Assembly: GCA_944373065.1 (NCBI GenBank)
Contig: CALWAJ010000001.1
Coordinates: forward strand, 1-50,472
Direction of reading: 5' to 3'
Source of the DNA: an uncultured Bacilli bacterium
GTDB lineage: Bacteria; Bacillota_I; Bacilli_A; RF39; UBA660
DNA length: 50,472 nt
In this document: positions 34,279-42,020 of the stretch, in pieces
Position numbering within the stretch: the first letter of the stretch is position 1
How the letters are laid out: the number at the start of each line of letters is the position of its first letter
The notes under the pieces: model-generated
Told to the model about the DNA's origin: nothing
What the model saw: the letters and a program-made list of their open reading frames with translations, nothing else
Database searches by the model: none
Program-made: the position numbers and the translations under genes

Positions 34279-35310
34279 ATGAATTTTAAAGATTATTTAA
34301 AAGTGAGCACAGCTTATATACAAGTAAAGAATGTATATAAAATAGAAAAAGATTACAATATCAAAATTAAAGATTTTAAAAAATCATCAGCAGATGATGA
34401 GTATTATGATTTAATAATTGATAAAATAGAAAAAGGAGAAATAACTCAACATACTGATTTAGAAACTTTATTCTATAGTTATATTAAATTAGGGAAATCC
34501 TTGTATGAAATAAATAAAGATAATATAAATAAAATTAAAGTTTATAAACAAAATATATTTAATATTAACGTTGAGGCCAATCTAATCGTAAACAAAATAA
34601 ATAATAAATCTTTAAAAGTTTTAACAGAATGGTTAAATAATAATTTTATTCTTACAATAGATAAAGACCTAGATAAAGGATATTTTACTGAAACAACTAA
34701 ATTAATAGACTTATCTATATTTATGTATTTAGTAACACAGGCTTTTAAAACAGAGTTTGGAATTAAAAGTAATAGCAATAAAGTTTCCTTTAATATGTTT
34801 ATTGACTATAAAAATAGTAATCCAAATTATCTATCAATAATAGAAAAAGTAATTGATTTCTTTGAGGAATCATTATTACGTAAATATATTAAAGAAAAGA
34901 CAGAATTAATATATGATGAAGAAACTTCTTATCTAAAACCTTATAAAGTTTTTGACAATATATATAGTTTAATGTGGTATATCTTTAAATTATATTTATC
35001 TTTTTTAACAACGCAAGGAGTAGATACACCACTTTATACTTTATGTAAAGTTTGTGGTAGTAACACTGATAATTTTAAAAATAAATTATGCCCAAGTTGT
35101 AAAGAAAAATATGCAACTATAAGACGTGCATTAAATAGAGAAAATAAAAAGAATCTTGATAAAATTAAGATTCTAATAACAGGACAAACATTCCCATCTA
35201 ATTTACAAGAACGAATTGATATGATTTTAAACAAAAAGATTAAGCATGAGGATAATAATCTAATTAAACACTTATTGCGAGACATAGAAGAATATCTTAA
35301 TTTGGTATAA
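34279..35310 (+). CDS. Unknown helical protein with C-terminal zinc ribbon
   Basis: 343 residues, mostly helical and Lys/Asn-rich, with a C-terminal zinc ribbon (CKVCGSN ... CPSCKEKY, near residues 256-274) and a basic helical tail. One of only two plus-strand genes in the element, with a promoter and a strong AGGGAGGT site. It is convergent with the serine recombinase gene. No recognised family; a DNA-binding or regulatory role is only suggested by the zinc ribbon. Confidence 0.7.
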   Translation: MNFKDYLKVSTAYIQVKNVYKIEKDYNIKIKDFKKSSADDEYYDLIIDKIEKGEITQHTDLETLFYSYIKLGKSLYEINKDNINKIKVYKQNIFNINVEANLIVNKINNKSLKVLTEWLNNNFILTIDKDLDKGYFTETTKLIDLSIFMYLVTQAFKTEFGIKSNSNKVSFNMFIDYKNSNPNYLSIIEKVIDFFEESLLRKYIKEKTELIYDEETSYLKPYKVFDNIYSLMWYIFKLYLSFLTTQGVDTPLYTLCKVCGSNTDNFKNKLCPSCKEKYATIRRALNRENKKNLDKIKILITGQTFPSNLQERIDMILNKKIKHEDNNLIKHLLRDIEEYLNLV

Positions 35311-35318
35311 AAGTCTTT

Positions 35319-35942
35319 TTACTTACTTTCATATATCCTAATATTGTTATAAACAGTATTTCTACATTTTCCCCATAGCCTAGCAAACTCACATAAATTA
35401 ATTTGCTTTGCTTTATACTGTGCATAATATTTTATAAACATTGGATCTTCATCTAATGTTTTTTTAGTTTTAATTGGTCTACCAAACTTAACACCATTTG
35501 CTAAAGCTGCATTTATACCTTCAAGTTGACGTTGATTAATAAATCTCCTCTCCTGCTCTGCAACATAAGATAATATTTGTAATACTAAATCACTAATAAA
35601 AGTACCTAATAAATCTTTATTCTTTCTTGTATCTAATAATTCCATATCTATAACAACTATATCAGCTTTAATGTTTTTAGTAATATCTCTCCATTCATCC
35701 ATAATTTGATTATAATCTCTTCCCAAACGGTCAATACTTTTAATTACCAGTAAATCATTTTCCTTTAATTTACTCTTCATTATTTGATATTGCTTTCTAT
35801 TAAAATCTTTACCACTTTGTTTATCAATATAAATATTTTCTTTATCAATTCCATATTCTTTAAATGATAACAACTGACGAGCTTCATTTTGTGATATATC
35901 ACTTACTCGTCCATATGCCATTGTTTTATTTTTTGTTTCCAT
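35319..35942 (-). CDS. Serine recombinase (resolvase/invertase type)
   Basis: 207 residues: catalytic domain with the nucleophile Ser14 in YGRVSD, Arg/Asp motif SIDRLGRDYNQI, helix E (EQERRFINQRQLEGINAA) and a C-terminal DNA-binding region with FGRP followed by a helix-turn-helix. It is a small resolvase/invertase, not a large integrase. It could resolve multimers of a circular form of the element or invert a segment; no inverted res-like pair was identified. Confidence 0.92.
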   Translation of the reverse strand: METKNKTMAYGRVSDISQNEARQLLSFKEYGIDKENIYIDKQSGKDFNRKQYQIMKSKLKENDLLVIKSIDRLGRDYNQIMDEWRDITKNIKADIVVIDMELLDTRKNKDLLGTFISDLVLQILSYVAEQERRFINQRQLEGINAALANGVKFGRPIKTKKTLDEDPMFIKYYAQYKAKQINLCEFARLWGKCRNTVYNNIRIYESK

Positions 35943-36124
35943 TTTTGTATCCTTTCTAAATTCAAATGCCCAATAAAAGTCATCTTGACTTTATTGAACA
36001 ATTTTAATATAAATAACATCAATTTATGTAGATAATTAACTATCAATAGACTGCCCAAAAAAAGTATGCTTATATTGAACACCTAAAATTACAAATAAAG
36101 GCATCTATATAATGCCCTTATTAT

Positions 36125-36433
36125 CTAATAATTAGTTTTATTCAATTTCTCTGCATCTTCCTTTGAAGTTAAAAATGTTGCTTTATTAATAACTACTACC
36201 ATTTCATTATCAATAACTCGAAGTTGTCCTTTTACTCCTATTATCGAGTTAATGGCACAATACTCATTTATATACTTAACTTTCTCTTTAGGAACAATAC
36301 ATTTGATAAGATCTGCTTCATAAATACCATCTTTATTTTTTTCGCTACTTGGTATTCGCAATATCAGTATTACTTTATTATATTTTTGAATAAGTTCTTT
36401 AAACATTCCTACTAATATACACATATTAAGCAT
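36125..36433 (-). CDS. Short SSB-like OB-fold protein
   Basis: 102 residues resembling a trimmed single-stranded-DNA-binding protein: MLNMCILVGM at the start, a central basic-hydrophobic strand pair, and INSIIGVKGQLRVIDNEMVVV followed by KATFLTS, like the end of the SSB OB domain. The acidic C-terminal tip that recruits partners in host SSB is absent. AAAGGAGG precedes the ATG. Probably binds ssDNA in element replication. Confidence 0.65.
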   Translation of the reverse strand: MLNMCILVGMFKELIQKYNKVILILRIPSSEKNKDGIYEADLIKCIVPKEKVKYINEYCAINSIIGVKGQLRVIDNEMVVVINKATFLTSKEDAEKLNKTNY

Positions 36434-36434
36434 T

Positions 36435-36641
36435 TCATATACCTCCTTTCAAACTACCTTTTACGGTACTGTAAATGTTACCAAAGTTAATAGTAATTAC
36501 AAGATATACTGGAAAAATAATAAAAAATAACAACGTGTAAACGTTCTTTAGTTGATTAAACAATGAACTACCAAAAAAATAACACAAGAAACCGTTTAAA
36601 GTGGAAAAGAAAATTAGTATATGAAAAAAGAACTTTTGCAA
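36435..36641 (-). CDS. Small membrane protein, two hydrophobic segments
   Basis: 68 residues with two hydrophobic segments and a short basic end (KGSLKGGI). The only start is TTG, with a weak AGAGA site upstream, so its reality is uncertain. It lies between the DnaA-like and SSB-like genes in the same direction. Confidence 0.4.
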   Translation of the reverse strand: MQKFFFHILIFFSTLNGFLCYFFGSSLFNQLKNVYTLLFFIIFPVYLVITINFGNIYSTVKGSLKGGI

Positions 36642-36673
36642 GTTCTCTTAAATATTTAGTCACTAAATAATAT

Positions 36674-37225
36674 TTATAATTGATTACGATTTAAAGAATT
36701 AATTTTAATTATCAATCCCCAAAAGAATCTGACTTTTAGTCGTTCTTCGAACGATTCTAAATCCTTTGGAGCAATGTTAGATGCCAAAACTATTTGCTTA
36801 CTATTAGCATATAAACTATTAAATATATGGAAAAATTCCTTTTGTATTTCATAATTGCTACTTAAGTAATTAATATCATCAAAAAGTAATACATCTATAT
36901 CATTAAATTTATTGCTAAAGATAGAGTTATCTTCTTTCTTACTATTTTCAAAGTCATAAATAAATTGTTCTGATGAAATATAAAGAACTTTTAAATTGCT
37001 ATTATCTATAATGTAATTGCCAATGGCGTGCAAAAGATGTGTTTTCCCTGCATTGTTTTCTCCATATATAAATAGTGGATTATATATTTTACTTGGATCT
37101 TGAGCTACATTTAAAGCAAATTCATAAGCAACTTTATTATTCATTTCATCTATAACGAAATTGTCAAATGTATATTTATTATTAAAGTTAGATCTTACTT
37201 TTTCATTACTTTTAATTAATGTCAT
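36674..37225 (-). CDS. DnaA domain-III-only AAA+ protein
   Basis: 183 residues covering just the AAA+ base of DnaA: NKYTFDNFVIDEMNN, NPLFIYGENNAGKTHLLHAI (intact Walker A), VLLFDDINYL (Walker B), and FEERLKVRFFWGLI (sensor/box VII region). Host DnaA has about 450 residues; the helicase-loading domain I, the lid and the DNA-binding domain IV are missing. The end comes soon after the Arg-finger region, without frame remnants, so it looks like a purpose-built short protein. It could act as a DnaC/DnaI-like loader or interfere with host DnaA. Confidence 0.85.
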   Translation of the reverse strand: MTLIKSNEKVRSNFNNKYTFDNFVIDEMNNKVAYEFALNVAQDPSKIYNPLFIYGENNAGKTHLLHAIGNYIIDNSNLKVLYISSEQFIYDFENSKKEDNSIFSNKFNDIDVLLFDDINYLSSNYEIQKEFFHIFNSLYANSKQIVLASNIAPKDLESFEERLKVRFFWGLIIKINSLNRNQL

Positions 37226-37354
37226 AAACTCTTCATCTCCTTATGATATATTAAACTACTAACAGTAAACCCTTTAAAGACACAAATTAAACAAAAATGT
37301 CAAACTTTTATATATCATTACAATATACTATAAACCTTTTATTTATTGAAAGTT

Positions 37355-37378
37355 AAAAGGACCTTTTAACAAGTCCTT
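37355..37378 (-). terminator. Terminator after the thioredoxin-like segment
   Basis: Minus-strand AAGGAC / GTCCTT hairpin with a T run, starting 1 bp after the stop at 37379. Confidence 0.65.
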
Positions 37379-37723
37379 CTAATCTATAAATTTATATTCT
37401 CTTAAAAACGTTATTATTTCATCTTCTGAAATATCTCCTACCCTAGTATCAACAATACCATTTCCAACTATTATGAGTGTAGGTGTACCACTTAAATTAA
37501 ACCCATCTGTTTTGAATATTGCCTCTAATTCGTTAAGCTCATTTGAATTTAAACTACTAATATCCATTTCATATGAGAGTAATTTATTATTTTCTAACAC
37601 TTTAGTAAGTTTTTCCTTAAAGCTCTCACAATGTGAGCAACCTTTCTGACTTAAATATACCATGTTATAACCATTAGCATTAATAATACTTTTAAACTCA
37701 TCAAAATCAACTTTTTTATTACT
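37379..37723 (-). pseudogene. Second thioredoxin-like domain, separated from the upstream gene by an in-frame TGA
   Basis: Directly after the TGA at 37724-37726 the same frame continues for 114 residues as a thioredoxin fold: VDFDEFKSIINANGYN, then MVYLSQKGCSHCESF (active-site CSHC), GTPTLIIVGNG (cis-Pro) and a C-terminal helix. The first in-frame ATG (37663) would remove the first helix and lacks a ribosome site, so the domain was probably made as one protein with the upstream gene. Either a nonsense mutation or a readthrough site. The CxxC is intact. Confidence 0.65.
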
Positions 37724-38923
37724 TCATTCATATTCAGTGGTTAAATCAAAATTATTAAGAAATACATTGACACTATTCATATCTTGATATCCCTCTAATA
37801 CGTCAATTATTTCACCATGACCTACTATTAACAATAAAGGAACTCCATATCCATCTTTAAAATAATCTTCATTTTCTGTTATTTTTTTCATATCTACTAT
37901 ATTAGCATTAAGACGATTAATTTCTATACCTCTAAGATAAGCAACATCTTCCATAACTTTATTCATCATATTGCAATATTCGCTTGAACCATCACTTCTT
38001 GTAATATATATTAAAGTTTGAGCATTTTGTTCTTTTAGTCTTATATAATCATCTGCATTTATATTTTTGAAAAAGGTTGGAGGTAAAGTTTCATTACTAT
38101 AAACGTTATCTTCTTGTTCTGATTCTTCTGGAATCTCAAAATTTATCCTTTCACAATACGTATTTTGTAATGCTTTAAATTCAGAATAAGGCATTTCTTC
38201 GCCATCATACATATATTTCCTTAATTCTACTTTTTCATTATTAATATCAAAAGACATTGTAATACCTGCATTTTCATCACTTCCACTTATTCCACTAACA
38301 GTTACAGTAACATTTCCTTGCATATCTATTTCACTTTGCCAGTCTTGATTAACTACGATGTTATTTATAAGTTCTTCATATGTACCATTATTACAAGAAT
38401 CAAGTTTATAATCATAGACTTGATCTATATATTTACTAGTATCAGTTAATAGAAATAAAGGATTAATTCTTAATATAATCATTACAATAAAAACAGTTGC
38501 CGATATTATCCATGCTATAAAATAACTTGGATTTTGATTTAATACTCTAAACCTTTTAAATAGATATTTTGGAATTATAATGTTATAAATTTTATTTATG
38601 CCTAAAGTGTTCTCATCTAAACCTAATTTATTTAGTTTCTTATAATCTAATACTATAAATAAAATACTGAATATACACATTATCAATATTAAAATTATAA
38701 TTCCTAGATAATAAGATTTAGTTAAATACCAAACTGATAAATATATTAAAATTGATATAATTGGTAAAAGTGAAACTAACCATATGAATTTATTGGATAC
38801 TTTTTTATTGTCTATTTTTGGTGTATCTTTCTTTTTATTTTTTAAAGGACAACCACAATGAATACAAACATCTAAAGTATCACTAACCTCTTTTCCACAT
38901 TCCTTACATTTTATTAAAGCCAT
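37724..38923 (-). CDS. Zinc-ribbon membrane protein with thioredoxin-like outer domain
   Basis: 399 residues: N-terminal zinc ribbon (KCKECGKEV, CIHCGCPL), three hydrophobic segments (about residues 48-95 and 130-155), an outer beta domain (QGNVTVTVSGISGSDENAG), then a thioredoxin-like domain with cis-Pro GVPLLLIVGHG but only one Cys (SSEYC) in place of CxxC. Residues 1-178 are identical to those of the next gene upstream. The frame stops at TGA just before a second thioredoxin domain. An extracytoplasmic disulfide role is possible. Confidence 0.8.
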   Translation of the reverse strand: MALIKCKECGKEVSDTLDVCIHCGCPLKNKKKDTPKIDNKKVSNKFIWLVSLLPIISILIYLSVWYLTKSYYLGIIILILIMCIFSILFIVLDYKKLNKLGLDENTLGINKIYNIIIPKYLFKRFRVLNQNPSYFIAWIISATVFIVMIILRINPLFLLTDTSKYIDQVYDYKLDSCNNGTYEELINNIVVNQDWQSEIDMQGNVTVTVSGISGSDENAGITMSFDINNEKVELRKYMYDGEEMPYSEFKALQNTYCERINFEIPEESEQEDNVYSNETLPPTFFKNINADDYIRLKEQNAQTLIYITRSDGSSEYCNMMNKVMEDVAYLRGIEINRLNANIVDMKKITENEDYFKDGYGVPLLLIVGHGEIIDVLEGYQDMNSVNVFLNNFDLTTEYE

Positions 38924-38936
38924 AATTAATTACCCT
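38392..38936 (-). repeat. 545-bp direct repeat, copy 1
   Basis: Appears identical over 545 bp, without gaps, to 39697-40241 (offset 1305 bp). It covers the ribosome-site region, zinc ribbon, membrane segments and the start of the outer domain. Confidence 0.93.
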
Positions 38937-38938
38937 TT

Positions 38939-40228
38939 CTATATTACCTCTACTAAAGAAAGTTTATTTCCTTCATGTATAAAAATGAGATTAGCAAATG
39001 TTGGATAACCTAAGTCTTCTTTATACACAATTGAGACATCTACTTGATACGCAAAACTGTCATTAAAGTCAGGATTATAATTATAATTTATATTTTCGAT
39101 TTTCTCGATAAAAACATCTGTTACTTCTGGTAATTCACTGACATCATAATCTTCATCGTCTAAATAATAATAAACGCCATTTTTTAAAATTCTTTCCATT
39201 TTATCTCTAACATTTGAATGGACAAAATCCATACCACCAATATCATCACTAGATGTTTTATCATTTAAAGTATATAAATCCATTATAAACATTTTACTTA
39301 TTTGTGTAATATAAGCTTTTTCATCAATTTCTTGCTCATTTAAAATTCTTTCTAATTGATGGAACATTTCTTTATACCTATCATTTCTTGTTGGTTTTAA
39401 AATATAGTCATAGCCTTCTATTTCTTCTGGCATTTCAAAGTTTACCATTTCACAATATGTATTTTGTAATGATTCATAATCTGAAATAGAATACTCATTT
39501 TCGTTTTCAAAAAACTCTTTTAATTTAACCTCTTCATTGTTGATAGAAAAGGACATTATAATATTGTTTCCTCCAGAGTTTCGTAAATTTGATATACCAT
39601 TAACAGTTACAGTAACATTTCCTTGCATATCTATTTCACTTTTCCAACTTTGATTAATAATAAGCTTATTGACAAGTTCTTCTACCGTACCATTACTACA
39701 AGAATCAAGTTTATAATCATAGACTTGATCTATATATTTACTAGTATCAGTTAATAGAAATAAAGGATTAATTCTTAATATAATCATTACAATAAAAACA
39801 GTTGCCGATATTATCCATGCTATAAAATAACTTGGATTTTGATTTAATACTCTAAACCTTTTAAATAGATATTTTGGAATTATAATGTTATAAATTTTAT
39901 TTATGCCTAAAGTGTTCTCATCTAAACCTAATTTATTTAGTTTCTTATAATCTAATACTATAAATAAAATACTGAATATACACATTATCAATATTAAAAT
40001 TATAATTCCTAGATAATAAGATTTAGTTAAATACCAAACTGATAAATATATTAAAATTGATATAATTGGTAAAAGTGAAACTAACCATATGAATTTATTG
40101 GATACTTTTTTATTGTCTATTTTTGGTGTATCTTTCTTTTTATTTTTTAAAGGACAACCACAATGAATACAAACATCTAAAGTATCACTAACCTCTTTTC
40201 CACATTCCTTACATTTTATTAAAGCCAT
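38939..40228 (-). CDS. Zinc-ribbon membrane protein with different outer domain
   Basis: 429 residues. The first 178 are identical to the gene downstream (zinc ribbon plus membrane segments), followed by a related beta domain (QGNVTVTVNGISNLRNSGG) and then a different C-terminal part (SDDIGGMDFVHSNVRDKMER, ENINYNYNPDFNDSFAYQVD) without a thioredoxin motif. AAGGAGGG precedes the ATG. The shared anchor with variable outer part suggests a small surface-protein family formed by duplication. Confidence 0.8.
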   Translation of the reverse strand: MALIKCKECGKEVSDTLDVCIHCGCPLKNKKKDTPKIDNKKVSNKFIWLVSLLPIISILIYLSVWYLTKSYYLGIIILILIMCIFSILFIVLDYKKLNKLGLDENTLGINKIYNIIIPKYLFKRFRVLNQNPSYFIAWIISATVFIVMIILRINPLFLLTDTSKYIDQVYDYKLDSCSNGTVEELVNKLIINQSWKSEIDMQGNVTVTVNGISNLRNSGGNNIIMSFSINNEEVKLKEFFENENEYSISDYESLQNTYCEMVNFEMPEEIEGYDYILKPTRNDRYKEMFHQLERILNEQEIDEKAYITQISKMFIMDLYTLNDKTSSDDIGGMDFVHSNVRDKMERILKNGVYYYLDDEDYDVSELPEVTDVFIEKIENINYNYNPDFNDSFAYQVDVSIVYKEDLGYPTFANLIFIHEGNKLSLVEVI

Positions 40229-40241
40229 AATTAATTACCCT
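39697..40241 (-). repeat. 545-bp direct repeat, copy 2
   Basis: Partner of 38392-38936. Sequence immediately outside both ends is clearly diverged, so the identity is sharply bounded. Confidence 0.93.
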
Positions 40242-40243
40242 CC

Positions 40244-40654
40244 TTATGAATACATAACTGCTCCCACTATGGAATTAATTAATGTGATTATAAAGAAAAT
40301 AATACTTAAAGCTAAACCAGTAATAGCCATTGCCTTTTTATTTGAATTTAAACCAAAGGAACTAAAAATAATTCCAAGTATTGTAGTAGGATAACCTACT
40401 AAAGGTAATAACCAAGTTATAATAGAGCAAAGTCCTAATATCATTCCTACTAAAGCATAAGTATTTCTTTTTTGAAAATTATCATTTTTATTAACAAGAT
40501 GAAAACCACAGTAGCTACATATAGTATCATCTTTACTAACACCTTTGCCACACTCAGGACAAACTCTTTGTTTCAATTCATAGCCACAATGAATACATAC
40601 TGTAGCTTGATCGCTTACTTCTTTTCCACATTCCTTACATTTTATTAGTGCCAT
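40244..40654 (-). CDS. Double zinc-ribbon membrane protein (DUF4190-like)
   Basis: About 136 residues: two zinc ribbons (KCKECGKEV/CIHCGY and CPECGKGV/CSYCGF) and two to three hydrophobic segments with GMILGLCSIITWLLPLVG, as in DUF4190-type proteins. The N-terminal MALIKCKECGKEVSD is shared with the two following genes. The ATG at 40654 has AGGAG 8 nt upstream; an ATG 6 nt earlier is too close. Role unknown; probably a membrane partner of the downstream pair. Confidence 0.78.
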   Translation of the reverse strand: MALIKCKECGKEVSDQATVCIHCGYELKQRVCPECGKGVSKDDTICSYCGFHLVNKNDNFQKRNTYALVGMILGLCSIITWLLPLVGYPTTILGIIFSSFGLNSNKKAMAITGLALSIIFFIITLINSIVGAVMYS

Positions 40655-41045
40655 TGTCATTACTCCTTTTTAAAGTATCTGTATATCCATCAGTATCTGT
40701 ACATCTGATTTTATCTTTATTCATTTCACACTCATATTTCTTTATATTGTTAGAATAAAGATTAAATTTTACTTTATTGCCAATTTTTGTAATATCTTCT
40801 GGAATATATGTATTATTATCTCCAAACTCAACATCTACTGGTTTGTTATAATCACTTGAATATCCAAATTTAACCTCATTGGCATTTACAACTATTTCTG
40901 CTGTTAAATAATACCCCTCTTGATAGAAATAAACATATTTATATTCATTTCTATATTCTTCTGGTATTGAAGACAATTGTTTACTATCATTACAGCCTGT
41001 CAGCATAACTGTAACTATTAATAAACATAAAATTTTCTTTATCAT
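40635..41045 (-). CDS. Putative lipoprotein
   Basis: 136 residues with a lipoprotein signal (MIKKILCLLIVTVMLTGCN, lipobox LTGC), so exported and lipid-anchored. The rest is beta-rich (EIVVNANEVKFGYSSDYN) with a Cys pair (ECEMNKDKIRC) that could form a disulfide, a possible substrate for the thioredoxin-like domains encoded in the same operon. It overlaps the next gene by 20 nt. AGAGAGGTG precedes the ATG. Confidence 0.75.
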   Translation of the reverse strand: MIKKILCLLIVTVMLTGCNDSKQLSSIPEEYRNEYKYVYFYQEGYYLTAEIVVNANEVKFGYSSDYNKPVDVEFGDNNTYIPEDITKIGNKVKFNLYSNNIKKYECEMNKDKIRCTDTDGYTDTLKRSNDNGTNKM

Positions 41046-41135
41046 TAAACTACACCTCTCTATAATAATAGATTATCACAGAGAAGATATTTTTACAACT
41101 GGCAGGCGACATTATATACAATTTTTATGTAAAAT

Positions 41136-41157
41136 AAAAAGACAACTACTTGTTGTC
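41136..41157 (-). terminator. Terminator at the end of the xre gene
   Basis: GACAAC (41141-41146) pairs with GTTGTC (41152-41157), minus-strand T run; the stop codon is inside the hairpin. Confidence 0.7.
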
Positions 41158-41394
41158 ATCATTAATATCATCAAATAATTGTCTTATATCAATATCTAAA
41201 GCATTAGCAAATTTACCTAAAGCTTCAAGAGTTGGTGTTTTATCTACTGAAAGGCATTCAAGATCTCTTACGTATTGATGAGTAAATCCTGCTCTATCAG
41301 CTAATTCTTGTAGAGTATAATTTCTCATTTTTCGATACTTTCTTATGTTCTTTCTTACTAGTATAGATAAAGTCATTTTGTCATAATTTCTCAT
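41146..41394 (-). CDS. Xre-family transcriptional regulator
   Basis: 82 residues, almost all a Cro/CI-type helix-turn-helix: YTLQELADRAGFTHQYVRDLE with the recognition helix, then TPTLEALGKFANALDIDIRQLF. Small single-domain repressors of this kind often control mobile elements. Flanked by an inverted 9-mer and by a TTAAACACGGTGTAA palindrome upstream (41483-41497). Confidence 0.9.
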   Translation of the reverse strand: MRNYDKMTLSILVRKNIRKYRKMRNYTLQELADRAGFTHQYVRDLECLSVDKTPTLEALGKFANALDIDIRQLFDDINDDNK

Positions 41395-41482
41395 AGGTAA
41401 TCACCACATTTCATAATACTATTATTGCAAATATTTTTTAAAACGTATGTCGCCTATGAGTTTAGAGGGATTATTGTATTAA

Positions 41483-41497
41483 TTAAACACGGTGTAA
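41483..41497. promoter_or_regulatory. Candidate operator TTAAACACGGTGTAA
   Basis: A near-palindrome about 89 bp upstream of the xre start. A 14/15 match (TTAAACACAGTGTAA) lies at 47792-47806 upstream of another element gene, which suggests a shared regulator site. Confidence 0.4.
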
Positions 41498-41558
41498 ACG
41501 ATTTTTCTTTAAGTAAACCTATAACACTAAACTAAATCAAATTAAATTAGAATAGTAA

Positions 41559-41879
41559 CTAGTGGCTTAATTCATCTAACTTTTTAAATATAGTAATTAT
41601 AATATTTCTTGTTTTCTCACTACCATTTAGAAATTCTAGTGCTTCTTCTTCACTCATTGTTAGTGTTCTAAAGTTAGTTGCCATATACTTTAATAGATCA
41701 TTAATTGGTGTTACTTTATCTTCTTGATTATCTATATTATCTCTAACTTTGATTATTTTAAAAGTTAATAGAACTAATTGTAGATCTACATCTTTTAATG
41801 GTGGTTTGTTATTCCATACTTCCTCTTGAAAATACTGCTCTATTAACTGTATTAAATTATCTAATGATTCTTTCACCAT
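41559..41879 (-). CDS. Small helical protein, unknown
   Basis: 106 residues, helical and acidic (DNLIQLIEQYFQEEVW, TLTMSEEEALEFLNGSEK). AGTGAGGTG precedes the ATG. It follows the 42021-42521 gene with a 140-bp gap. No family recognised. Confidence 0.55.
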   Translation of the reverse strand: MVKESLDNLIQLIEQYFQEEVWNNKPPLKDVDLQLVLLTFKIIKVRDNIDNQEDKVTPINDLLKYMATNFRTLTMSEEEALEFLNGSEKTRNIIITIFKKLDELSH

Positions 41880-42020
41880 AACACCTCACTTTCTTATACT
41901 TTAAATAAACAAATTAATCCCCAGTTAAACGATATAATTATTTAAAACAATATACAATACGATAATACTAATTAAACCAAATGTAAACCAATGATACAAC
42001 TATATTCTTAATATAATAAA

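Larger units (their letters stand above)
41104..41455. repeat. AGGCGACAT inverted pair around the xre gene
   Basis: AGGCGACAT at 41104-41112 and its reverse complement ATGTCGCCT at 41447-41455 bracket the 41146-41394 gene. GC-rich 9-mers stand out here. They could be operator halves or ends of a tiny insertion. Confidence 0.4.

Noticed and set aside
37724..37726. TGA reassigned to Trp as in Mycoplasma
   Set aside because: Trp is encoded by TGG throughout, and TGA ends several conserved genes at the expected length, including rsgA and spoVAC.
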